64,000 bases of DNA from Bradyrhizobium sp. B097 (GTDB taxonomy: Bacteria > Pseudomonadota > Alphaproteobacteria > Rhizobiales > Xanthobacteraceae), in the NCBI RefSeq assembly GCF_038957035.1, contig NZ_CP152412.1, positions 6,940,501 to 7,004,500 of the forward strand. Reading direction: 5' to 3'. The position numbers and the translations under genes are program-made. This document shows positions 1 to 7,504 of this stretch, one piece after another. A model generated the notes under the pieces. It ran no database searches, was not told where the DNA came from, and was given only the letters and a program-made list of their open reading frames with translations. How positions within the stretch are numbered: the stretch's first letter is position 1; each line of letters opens with the position of its first letter.

Positions 1-1
1 C

Positions 2-511
2 GACACGTGGCTGCGGGCGGGCATCGGCTTCAACAGCAGTCACTACAAGAATTTGGCGGATCCGGATCAGCAAAGGGAGAGTGGGAATAATTTTTATTAC
101 ATCGCAGCTGACAGGCAGCTCTGGCAGAGTGACGTTGAGGGGGCGCCATCTCGCGGCATCTACGGCGGATTCTCCGTCATGGGAGCTCCGCCTGATCTGA
201 ACAGGATCAGCCGGTATTACGAGCTTCGTCTTTATGCGAAGGGACCTTTTGATAGTCGGCCCAGTGATCTGATCGCTCTCGTTGCCACCAACACGGCGTG
301 GAGCAAGTTTGCAGTGGATGCGGCCTTGGCCAAAGGGCAGCTTGCGCATCGCGATACCATGGCAATCACGGGAACATATACCGCGCATCTCGCTCCGGGG
401 ATATATGCAAGCGTCGGCTTGTCATACATTCATAACCCGACGAGCGTCACACACACGCCCCAAACGGAACATGCCCTCAATCTGCTGGTCTCTACGTTGA
501 TATTCTTCTGA
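2..511 (+). CDS. OprB-like carbohydrate-selective porin, C-terminal part
   Basis: The frame is open from the first bases of the window, so the gene starts outside it; about 170 C-terminal residues are visible. The protein alternates polar and hydrophobic residues as amphipathic beta strands do, contains YYELRLYAKGPF, and ends in a phenylalanine (LLVSTLIFF), the usual end of an outer-membrane barrel. The pattern and the sequence GIYASVGLSYIHNP fit the C-terminal strands of the OprB carbohydrate-selective porin family, which lets sugars diffuse across the outer membrane. Family assignment is by eye from a partial protein, so another porin type is possible. Downstream it runs straight into mobile-element debris. 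Confidence 0.6.
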   Translation, partial: DTWLRAGIGFNSSHYKNLADPDQQRESGNNFYYIAADRQLWQSDVEGAPSRGIYGGFSVMGAPPDLNRISRYYELRLYAKGPFDSRPSDLIALVATNTAWSKFAVDAALAKGQLAHRDTMAITGTYTAHLAPGIYASVGLSYIHNPTSVTHTPQTEHALNLLVSTLIFF

Positions 512-525
512 CTCATCGAGAATGC

Positions 526-681
526 TTACCAATTTCGGCCCGGGACTGCCGCTGCTGTGAATTGCCTGCCGATCGCGGCGACGATTGGCGAGACCGGCCG
601 CGCAGCGATGTCCGCGGCGCATGCTGGTACCGCCGCGACGGACGTCACAATGCTCGCAGTCACAAGAGACAGGTTCTTCAT
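526..681 (-). pseudogene. Omp31-like outer-membrane protein, N-terminal remnant
   Basis: This 51-residue reading frame begins with a clear signal peptide (MKNLSLVTASIVTSV then cleavage after ACA) followed by ADIAARPVSP, the start typical of rhizobial Omp31/Omp25-type barrels, such as the truncated gene at 12352. Only about 15 residues of the mature start are recognisable before it runs into unrelated sequence and a stop. It lies directly after the truncated reverse transcriptase in one continuous open frame, so two broken genes were joined by rearrangement. A full-length family member is about 230 to 280 residues. Confidence 0.5.
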
Positions 682-705
682 TCGAGCTTCGGTCGTTTGG
701 ACGCC

Positions 706-1299
706 CCCCCCTTGAGGCGTGCCTGTCGTCCTCGCCTGGACCGATCCATCGGGCATCTCGACCGGAGCCTTAAGCCACCGTTCAATGTAGAGCCGGATCC
801 AGTCAGCTTTCGTGTGTCGATAGACCGCGCGCATCAAGAGTTCATGAGTAAGCGGCAAAGAGACCCCGTCTAGCGGAGTGGGTGAGCGATCGGCTATCGG
901 CTGTTGAGTTTGTGAGCCGATGTGAGCTTCTATGTCTGAGCCTAGTTCTGGAACTAGAACCTTCCATATGATCGAGGCGGTCGCCGACCGTCTCGAAGGA
1001 GCACCGCGGCAGCTTCGCCGACGCTGGTCGGACGAGTTCAAGGCGCAAGTCGTGACAGAGGCGTTGGAGCCCGGCGCGAGCGTATCCAACTCCGGCTCCA
1101 GACACCGTTTGACCACCATCTGGGCAATACGGTCTGCGACCGTCGGTATGCCAAGAGGGACGAACCCCACCGTCGGCCTTAGGAATCTCGACCCGCCGCA
1201 CTGACCATCGACGCCCGCCGCCTTTCCCTTCTTCTTCACAAGCTTATAGGCCTCCCACACCATCCGCTTGGTGATGGGCAACGGTTTGCCGGAATTCAC
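706..1299 (-). pseudogene. ltrA: Group II intron reverse transcriptase/maturase (broken)
   Basis: The minus-strand frame starts at a GTG (1299) with KPLPITKRMVWEAYK and KKGKAAGVDGQ, the typical N-terminus of bacterial group II intron-encoded proteins. It continues, after a deletion and a frameshift, with RVEIPKADGGVRP and PLGIPTVADRIAQMVVKR. After an inserted IS66 fragment the reverse transcriptase resumes with YIERWLKAPVEMPDGSV and GTPQGG. The YADD catalytic box, the maturase domain and the endonuclease domain are missing, so the protein cannot be functional. It lies inside the intron whose 5' end is at 1780. Confidence 0.8.
932..1100 (+). pseudogene. IS66-family TnpA remnant
   Basis: The plus-strand frame contains RRRWSDEFKAQVVTEALEPGASVS, the conserved start of the small IS66 accessory protein TnpA. 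It breaks off after about 50 residues and is embedded in the group II intron reverse transcriptase, which continues on both sides. IS66 TnpA is usually 110 to 150 residues, so this is an internal fragment. Confidence 0.65.
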
Positions 1300-1780
1300 C
1301 GTACTCCTCCCGGTATTCCCGGTTGGCGCAGTGACGCCAGCAGGATAACGCAACCCCTTTGCTCCGCGGCCATTACAGCCGCTTCGTCACTATTACGGGT
1401 TGCTCCGCCCCTGACGCATTGCGTCAGGTTCCCACGTTCCGTGTTGAAGCCTGTGACGAGATCATGCCGCCTATGCACCGGCTGCCGCGTGGGCCGTAAC
1501 CAGGCTCCGCCCACACTCCTCCGGGCACCATTACCCCGCGCCCGTTTTGACAGCGTCTTGAACCCATTTCGATACGTCATCAGCGGTTCGCTTGCGCTCA
1601 TCTTCTTGTCACTTACCTGACGGTTTCATTCACCGCCTTTTCCTCGTCGCTCACCACCGCGCCTTTTTGAACGCGGCAGCATGAGGTGGCTTGAAGCCTG
1701 CCCCCAGGCCGGCTCCGGGAGGCCAAACTCCCATCTTCAACGCAGCATCACCGGCGTCGCCGCCGGTGTTCGTGGCACAC

Positions 1781-2046
1781 GGAAATATGGATCATGGACC
1801 CAGCGCTCGCACACCCCCTCATCGGACAGGCCGTAAATGTGCTTGAGCAGCAGCAGCCCGATCATGAAGCGGGTCGCGATGCCCGGCCGACCATTCTCGC
1901 TATGGAGCGGCGATCTCGCCGTCGATCCAGTCCCAATCGAGCTTGCCGGCGAGCTGAACCAGCTCGTGCTTCATATTGATGATCTGGTCCAGCCTGGCCC
2001 GGAACAGATCGCCCGATCCCGTCGTACTGTGCTTCTTCGGTCGCAT
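1781..2046 (-). pseudogene. IS5-type transposase, N-terminal remnant interrupted by intron
   Basis: On the minus strand the frame starts MRPKKHSTTGSGDLFRARLD and continues LVQLAGKLDWDWIDGEIA; after a one-base frameshift (within the codons that follow GEIA) it reads SENGRPGIATRFMIGLLLLK and then GLSDEGVCERWVHDPYF. This is the N-terminal region of the IS5/IS1182-like transposases abundant in Bradyrhizobium. It is cut exactly at the 5' end of the group II intron. The C-terminal fragment at 10400 belongs to the same family but points the other way. Bases 2047 to about 2170 match the leader expected upstream of this transposase. Confidence 0.8.
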
Positions 2047-2290
2047 CGCCACCTCCGGTGCGACGACGGAAGCATAACTGGCGATTCGACGGAATCCTGA
2101 AACTGAATTTGCAAGGTTCCGACGCCCGACGCATCAAAACCCTGCAATCGCAAAACAGTCTTCAGCGACAAATGCGATTCCAGCTCAGTCGCTTAGACGC
2201 TCTTCACGGACGACTACGCGGGCACGCGAGAACACAGCGCGTGCGGCAGCATCCGACGAATGCAATAGACCTGCAATCTGCCCGGGTGGA

Positions 2291-3568
2291 TCAGTTTTCA
2301 GCCGGCCTTGATAATTGCGCGGCGGGCCGTCGACCAAACTGCAATCCGAGGACGAATGATGTCAACGGAAGCACGACACGCCAGCGGCAAAACCAGAATA
2401 CGACGAGGCACGAGAGCAGAGAGACAAGCGCCGCCCACCATACACCGCCACCCTTCGGAAAGCGCTTAACGGCTGCGGCCATAGTCAGCGAGTAAGCGAA
2501 AACAAACACCGTACTTGGCCATTTGATCAACTCACCAATTTCGACTCCGCTGATTCCGATGAATAAATAGGTAGCACCGAATAGCACCTGGACTAATAAC
2601 AGCGCATTGAGTGGCGTCTTGCCTCTAGCGCTCAGCTTCCCTACAGATTTTGGCAGCGAACCATTTCGCGCCTGTGCGTAGAGCATGCGCGAGTACCCGG
2701 CGATATTGATGTGGAGAGCGGCAAAGGCGACAAGACACGCTAGTGTGGTTATCGCTGCTATGCCCGGCTTTCCCATCGTCCTTTCAATAAGCAGTGGAAA
2801 TGCCATCACGCCGTCACTTTGCTGATATGCGCCTGTACCGATAGTCACGTACGCAAACGCGCCATATATGATTGACACAACGACTGCGGCGACGACCATG
2901 CTCACGCGCACGTCGCGGCGTGGATCCCTAAATTCTTCAACCAGAGGCGCGACCATTTCCCAGCCCACGAAGGAAAAGAAAATAGGCACCATCGCCTCTC
3001 CCACCGCTTCCCAACCGCGCGGCGCAAACGGTGTTAGCGAATCGTGGTGTAGTAATGGCCAAGCGGCAATCACTGTCAAAATCATCAGCGCAACGACAAC
3101 CCCAACGATGGCCATTTGCAAACGACTCGCCGCGGCAAGTCCGCGACCGTTCAAAAGCGTCGAAAACGTGGTTGCGCCGACAGCTAGCCACAGCGCAGCC
3201 TGACCGCTCCAACCGCCGAGGTGCGCAGCGTACTGCGTGCCTATCACCGCAACTATCGGAATGCCGATTGGGATAGCCCCCAGAAAGGTCCAACCTAGAG
3301 CCGTACCGCAGCGAATCCCAAACGCACTTGAGACATAGTCGATAACGCCCCCGGCCGTTGGATTTCGTATCGCGAATTCGCTTAGCGTCCACACGATCGG
3401 AAACGAAAGCATGGCGACAAGCGCCCAGGAGACTAGGGCTGCTGGGCCCGCCTCTTGAGCGGTTACGGCCGGGAGGGCCAGTACACTGATGCCGACCACC
3501 GCGCTGATTGTTAAGATAGTCCCCTGGACGCGGCCGATTGTACGCTTTAACTGGGGTACTCTTTCCAT
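2291..3568 (-). CDS. APC-superfamily amino acid permease
   Basis: A 425-residue integral membrane protein with about twelve hydrophobic segments. The N-terminal GRVQGTILTISAVVGISVLALPA resembles the first helix of APC amino acid/amine transporters, which carries the unwound substrate-binding glycine motif; FFSFVGWEMVAPLVEEFRDPRRD matches the conserved helix 6 to loop region of the family. It is the last gene of the leftward operon, starting 31 bases after the hypE-like gene with a ribosome-binding site (AAGGCG) before the ATG. The position suggests it imports the substrate of the pathway or exports its product; amino acids, polyamines or guanidino compounds are plausible but unproven. Confidence 0.85.
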   Translation of the reverse strand: MERVPQLKRTIGRVQGTILTISAVVGISVLALPAVTAQEAGPAALVSWALVAMLSFPIVWTLSEFAIRNPTAGGVIDYVSSAFGIRCGTALGWTFLGAIPIGIPIVAVIGTQYAAHLGGWSGQAALWLAVGATTFSTLLNGRGLAAASRLQMAIVGVVVALMILTVIAAWPLLHHDSLTPFAPRGWEAVGEAMVPIFFSFVGWEMVAPLVEEFRDPRRDVRVSMVVAAVVVSIIYGAFAYVTIGTGAYQQSDGVMAFPLLIERTMGKPGIAAITTLACLVAFAALHINIAGYSRMLYAQARNGSLPKSVGKLSARGKTPLNALLLVQVLFGATYLFIGISGVEIGELIKWPSTVFVFAYSLTMAAAVKRFPKGGGVWWAALVSLLSCLVVFWFCRWRVVLPLTSFVLGLQFGRRPAAQLSRPAEN

Positions 3569-3599
3569 CCCGGTCGCCTTATCACCACGTTTCTCCAGA

Positions 3600-4622
3600 T
3601 CAACACAAGCGAGGGAGCTCGGCGCCCTCTAGTTCATCTAGAACCTTGATGGCGCCGATCGCATCTGCCAACCTTACTTGAGCTCCTCGAGAACTACTGA
3701 ATATTTCTCCCACGATTGCCGCGTGTCGGCCGTATTTGTTTCTCCTCAGATGCTGACACACTTCGCCGGCTCTAGCTGGCTCGACGAAAATTGCAAGGCA
3801 ACCTTCGTTTGCGAGATGTAGAGGGTTAACGCCTAGCATGTCACTAGCCATTACGGTCTCATGTTGAAGGGGTAGGTCAGCTTCGTTTAGGCGAACCTCG
3901 AAACCACCGTGAAACGCATACTCGTGCATCACGGCTGCGAGCCCTCCCCGGGTTGCATCTCGGATTGAGCGCACCGTTCCAGTTGGGAACGCTTCCAACA
4001 ACTCTGATACCATCCCACTTAGCGGCGCACAGTCGCTCAGAACGCGGTTCTCGAAGCCCAACCCCTCCCTCAAGGATAACAGGTGCACAGCGTGATTCCC
4101 GAGTCGGCCAGTCACGATAATTCGGTCACCTACGCGCACCGAGGCCATACGCAGCGGCGTGCGTCGGAACACACCCAAGCCCGTTGTATTAAGGAACACG
4201 CCATCGGCATCTCCGCGCCGGACCACCTTCGTATCACCGGCGACGATGCGCACGCCTGCCTCCCTCGCCGCATCGCGTACCGATGCGAATATCTTCTTCA
4301 GCTTGGCACGCGGGAATCCTTCTTCAACAATTGTCGCCAACGTAAGAGCTAGTGGGATGGCTCCGACGACGGCAAGGTCGTTGACCGTTCCGCAGACAGC
4401 AATTCTGCCAATATCACCATTTCCAAAGATGACTGGATCGACCACAAACGAATCTGTCGTCATTGCGAGTTCTTGACCATCGACCGTCAAGAGTGCGCTA
4501 TCCTCCAGTTCCCCGACATATGTTTCCTCGAGCGTGCCGATGATATCCCCGATCAATAATCGGCTGAGCTTCGCGCCCGTACCGTGATCAAGAACCACGA
4601 CCTCATCTGGATTCGGATTCAA
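3600..4622 (-). CDS. hypE: HypE-like carbamoyl dehydratase
   Basis: 340 residues, the usual HypE length. HypE accepts a carbamoyl group from HypF on its C-terminal cysteine and dehydrates it with ATP to a thiocyanate, the CN source for [NiFe]-hydrogenase. The PurM/AIRS-type ATP fold is visible (TTDSFVVDP, GNGDIGRIAVCGTVNDLA, GDTKVV, RDATRGGLAAVMHE) and the essential tail ends PRLC with Cys340, close to the canonical PRIC. The ATG overlaps the stop of the upstream ureohydrolase gene by four bases (ATGA), implying translational coupling. No hydrogenase subunits, HypC or HypD are nearby, so it probably supplies carbamoyl or cyano groups to another target. The active residues seen are intact. Confidence 0.88.
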   Translation of the reverse strand: MNPNPDEVVVLDHGTGAKLSRLLIGDIIGTLEETYVGELEDSALLTVDGQELAMTTDSFVVDPVIFGNGDIGRIAVCGTVNDLAVVGAIPLALTLATIVEEGFPRAKLKKIFASVRDAAREAGVRIVAGDTKVVRRGDADGVFLNTTGLGVFRRTPLRMASVRVGDRIIVTGRLGNHAVHLLSLREGLGFENRVLSDCAPLSGMVSELLEAFPTGTVRSIRDATRGGLAAVMHEYAFHGGFEVRLNEADLPLQHETVMASDMLGVNPLHLANEGCLAIFVEPARAGEVCQHLRRNKYGRHAAIVGEIFSSSRGAQVRLADAIGAIKVLDELEGAELPRLC

Positions 4623-5587
4623 GGTGCATCCTTTCGTGGCGGAGCAAGTGTCAGCAGACAGAGTAGCTCAAAAAGCAAGTGTGCCGCGACCAAGCTAGTC
4701 TGTTGGCCGACATCAAACGGCGGGCTCACTTCGACTACGTCAGCTCCCACGATCGTCAGCCCACGTAATTCGCGCAGCAGACGAAGGCAAAATTTCACGT
4801 CCAGTCCTCCGATTTCTGGAGTGCCTGTGCCAGGACAGTATGTGGCATCGATGCCATCGATATCGAATGACACATATACTGGCAAATCGCCGACAACCTT
4901 CCGGATGTGCCTTGCCACAGCTTCCGCGCCGAGCGCTTCCGCTTCCTCGGAGAAGAAAAGAGTGAGCCCCTGCCCACGTGCAAAATCGTATTCCTGAATG
5001 CCATAGGTTGTCCCTCGAAGGCCTATCTGGAAAAACGCTGGGGGTGAGACCAGTCGCTCCTCAATGGCGCGCCTGAATACGGTGCCATGGTTGTAGCGCG
5101 AACCCAAGAATTCGTCTTCCGTGTCCGAATGAGCATCTAAATGCACTACGGCATAGGGGACCGCGTCAGATTTTCCACGTAGCACCGCGAGAGAAATTAG
5201 GTGATCTCCGCCGATGGCGAGCACGCGCGACCCGCGGCGCCTCCAGCGGCTCACCTCATCTTCAATGGCGCTCATCGAGGCGGCGAAATCAAGAGGATTC
5301 ACGGCAACGTCGCCGCCATCCGCCACAATGATCTGCGAAAATGGGGATATGCCGTACGCTGGGTGAAATGGCCGCAGCATCGTCGAGGCGTCGCGTATGG
5401 CGCGCGGGCCAAAGCGGCTGCCCGGCCGAACCGTTGAGCCGTTGTCGAACGGCACGCCAATAATCACAACATCAGGCGGAGCAGTTGCGCTGGCCTGTTC
5501 AAGCTTCATGAACGTGGGCAACCCTGCATATTTTGGTAGTACATTGCCAGAAGGTGGAAGCGCGTGGGACATGATCTGATTCTTCAT
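4619..5587 (-). CDS. Ureohydrolase (arginase/agmatinase family)
   Basis: 322 residues. Family members hydrolyse a guanidino group with a two-metal centre. All metal ligands are present: His129 in GGDHL, Asp151, His153 and Asp155 in DAHSD, and Asp242 and Asp244 in SFDIDGIDATYCPGTGTPEIGG. RYNHGT around residue 167 matches the substrate loop of agmatinase-like members rather than classical arginase. The start overlaps the upstream hydrolase stop (ATGA) and its stop overlaps the hypE start. Substrate is not evident: agmatine, guanidine, guanidino acids or a modified peptide arginine are all possible. Its place between two carbamoyl/cyano-type enzymes argues against simple arginine catabolism. Confidence 0.85.
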   Translation of the reverse strand: MKNQIMSHALPPSGNVLPKYAGLPTFMKLEQASATAPPDVVIIGVPFDNGSTVRPGSRFGPRAIRDASTMLRPFHPAYGISPFSQIIVADGGDVAVNPLDFAASMSAIEDEVSRWRRRGSRVLAIGGDHLISLAVLRGKSDAVPYAVVHLDAHSDTEDEFLGSRYNHGTVFRRAIEERLVSPPAFFQIGLRGTTYGIQEYDFARGQGLTLFFSEEAEALGAEAVARHIRKVVGDLPVYVSFDIDGIDATYCPGTGTPEIGGLDVKFCLRLLRELRGLTIVGADVVEVSPPFDVGQQTSLVAAHLLFELLCLLTLAPPRKDAP

Positions 5588-6168
5588 GCAACCTTGATGA
5601 CCTTACGTGTGAACGACTCCCCCCTATTCAATTGATCAATGATATCATTCATTGGCTGAATGGTTGCGCAGTAGGAGCCGAGCCAAGCAATCGCTCGGTC
5701 AACATCTTCCTGACGCGTCGAAACAACTCCATCGGGAGGGACGATTACGTTGTAACCGCGAAAAAACGCGTCAGCAGCTGTCGTTTGCACGCAAATTTGC
5801 GCCTGCATACCAGTGAGGATCAATGTGCCGACGCCATGCAGCCGCAGCTGATCGTCAAGATCTGTTTCGAAAAACCCGCTGTCGCGGGGCTTTGGGACCA
5901 CAATATCTCGAGCATCGAGTACGTCTGCCAAAATATCAGCGCCAGGAGTGCCTTTCTGAGCGGGAAGAAATTCCCCAAACCATTCGACGCTTGGATCGGC
6001 AGGATCGCAGACGAGCTGAAGGTGGAAGACGTGAACGCCATGCGACCTGACGTTGCACAAGAACTGTACCATGCGTGGCAAGAACTCATACACGGCACGC
6101 TCCCGCGCTCCATGTTTTCGAACGAGATCATACTGGAGGTCGTTTGTGAGCACAGCGACGTTATGCAT
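5584..6168 (-). CDS. Isochorismatase-fold cysteine hydrolase
   Basis: 194 residues with the cysteine hydrolase triad: Asp10 (LTND), Lys93 (VVPKPRDSGFF) and Cys126 (LTGMQAQICVQTTAADAFFRGY). The family includes nicotinamidase, N-carbamoylsarcosine amidase and biuret hydrolase, so cleavage of an amide or N-carbamoyl bond is the most likely reaction. A GGAG ribosome-binding site precedes the ATG, 12 bases after the KamA-type gene, and the stop overlaps the next gene. Together with HypF/HypE and the ureohydrolase it fits a theme of carbamoyl and guanidino chemistry, but the substrate cannot be read from the sequence. Confidence 0.85.
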   Translation of the reverse strand: MHNVAVLTNDLQYDLVRKHGARERAVYEFLPRMVQFLCNVRSHGVHVFHLQLVCDPADPSVEWFGEFLPAQKGTPGADILADVLDARDIVVPKPRDSGFFETDLDDQLRLHGVGTLILTGMQAQICVQTTAADAFFRGYNVIVPPDGVVSTRQEDVDRAIAWLGSYCATIQPMNDIIDQLNRGESFTRKVIKVA

Positions 6169-6180
6169 TTGACTGCTCCG

Positions 6181-7293
6181 TTACACGTGTCGGATATCCA
6201 TTGTCTGGCCGAGATAGTTGGTCACTCGATAGCCGTTGTCGGTGGAACTCGCGTACTCTTCGGTCAACGGAATCTTTCCGAGACGCGTCGTCAGAACGTA
6301 CTTAGGTGAAGAAAATCCTGTAGAGTACCCGAGTAGGGCACGCATGATTTCGCGGCCTTTTGCAATCGTCGTCATGAAATGCGAGACCCCCGCTACATTG
6401 TCACAGTGGAATAAGTAGTACGGCCGCACACGAATTGTTTGAAGCCCAGTCATCAACGCGCGGATCGCGTCGATGTTGTCGTTGATGCCCTTTAGCAAGA
6501 CGGTTTGATTCTGAACTGGAATACCGTGCGATAAAAGTCGATCACATGCAGCTGCAGCATCCTGGGTGATTTCCTTCGGGTGGTTGAAATGGGTCTGGAA
6601 CCATATGGGGTGATAACGTGAGAGCATTTGACAAAACTCTTTAGTGATCCGCATCGGCAGAAACACCGGGTACCGACTTCCGACGCGGATAATTTCGACG
6701 TGACGTATGGACCTTAGCCGTTTGAGGATCTCCTCAAGCCGGCGATCTCCATAAGTTAATGGATCGCCGCCAGAAAGAATGATGTCACGGATTTCAGTAT
6801 GCGATTCGATATAGGCGTAGTCCTGCTCGAATGACGCACCCTCCGCTTCCCCAAAATACGATCCTTTGAGATCGCTAGTGTGGTACTTTCGGGTACAGTG
6901 CCGACAATATACCGGACAAACCGAGGTGATGAGAAATAGTGCTCTATCTGGATACTTGTGAATGATCCGATTCGTTTTTCGGTAATAGGTGTCGCCGACT
7001 GGATCAACTTCAGCATCTGGGAATGGGGCCATCTCAGCGCCAGCCGGAACGGCCTGTAAGCGAATGGGGCACCGCGGATCCACTGGATCCATCAGAGATG
7101 CGTAGTACGGTGTAATGCGCCATTGGTATTTTCCCTTTATGTTGTCGATGGCCTTTCTCTCATCGGGCGTTATCTTGATCCAGGACTCAAGCTGGTTCGC
7201 GGTCCTAATGCAGCGCTGCATTTGCCAAGTCCAATCGTTCCATTCCGGGCGATTCCGGTACGCGTCGGCATCTACGCTCTCATCATTGAGCAT
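6181..7293 (-). CDS. KamA-family radical SAM aminomutase
   Basis: About 370 residues from the ATG at 7293, chosen over an in-frame ATG at 7329 because AAAGGAC lies just upstream. The radical SAM cluster motif is Cys126, Cys130, Cys133 (CPVYCRHCTRK), followed by SGGDPL. The PLP-binding lysine is Lys340 in RLGKIPL. Lysine 2,3-aminomutases hold the substrate side-chain amine with two aspartates: the first is kept (FHCDN) but the second, normally in VVDAPGGGGK, is replaced by threonine in a loop two residues shorter (YVLTTRLGK). It therefore probably acts on something other than free lysine. A beta-amino acid or beta-residue product is expected from the family. Confidence 0.85.
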   Translation of the reverse strand: MLNDESVDADAYRNRPEWNDWTWQMQRCIRTANQLESWIKITPDERKAIDNIKGKYQWRITPYYASLMDPVDPRCPIRLQAVPAGAEMAPFPDAEVDPVGDTYYRKTNRIIHKYPDRALFLITSVCPVYCRHCTRKYHTSDLKGSYFGEAEGASFEQDYAYIESHTEIRDIILSGGDPLTYGDRRLEEILKRLRSIRHVEIIRVGSRYPVFLPMRITKEFCQMLSRYHPIWFQTHFNHPKEITQDAAAACDRLLSHGIPVQNQTVLLKGINDNIDAIRALMTGLQTIRVRPYYLFHCDNVAGVSHFMTTIAKGREIMRALLGYSTGFSSPKYVLTTRLGKIPLTEEYASSTDNGYRVTNYLGQTMDIRHV

Positions 7294-7377
7294 TGCTCGT
7301 CCTTTCCGAACACCGCGATGGCTGTGCAAACCGATATTGCACCGGTGATAAGTCCCTCGACCACTCCGTGGTGATCA

Positions 7378-7482
7378 TTATCGAGCGCAATGAATAGGAG
7401 AGAGAGACGCAATTGCTTGCGCGAGCTTCTCACGGATCCTTTGCGCTTGTTCTAAGGTATAGCCGTGGAATTCGATCGTCAT
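7378..7482 (-). CDS. 34-residue peptide in hypF-kamA gap
   Basis: A short frame begins with ATG at 7482, nine bases after a strong AGGAG site and 22 bases after the hypF stop, and ends with TAA at 7378. It encodes MTIEFHGYTLEQAQRIREK followed by a helical alanine/glutamine segment and the tail SPIHCAR. The charged helical front and short tail with one Cys and one Arg resemble a leader-core precursor of a ribosomally made modified peptide, or a small carrier for enzymes of the operon. No known family is recognised. Translation signals are good, but with 34 codons coding is inferred mainly from context. Confidence 0.5.
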   Translation of the reverse strand: MTIEFHGYTLEQAQRIREKLAQAIASLSPIHCAR

Positions 7483-7504
7483 ATGGAGAACTCCTGGAGA
7501 TGGC

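Larger units (their letters stand above)
706..1780 (-). mobile_element. Degenerate group II intron, 5' end intact
   Basis: Read on the minus strand the element begins GTGTGCCACG at 1780, matching the GUGYG 5' end of bacterial group II introns. About 480 bases of structured-looking leader follow before the reverse transcriptase start at 1299. The insertion point lies immediately after the codons for HDPYF of an IS5-type transposase, so the 5' exon is that transposase. The 3' part of the element, including domains V and VI, is not recognisable because the coding part is cut at about 706. Confidence 0.7.

Noticed and set aside
803..821. GTCAGCTTTCG resembling half a tts box
   Set aside because: Second half is missing and it is part of the reverse transcriptase coding sequence.
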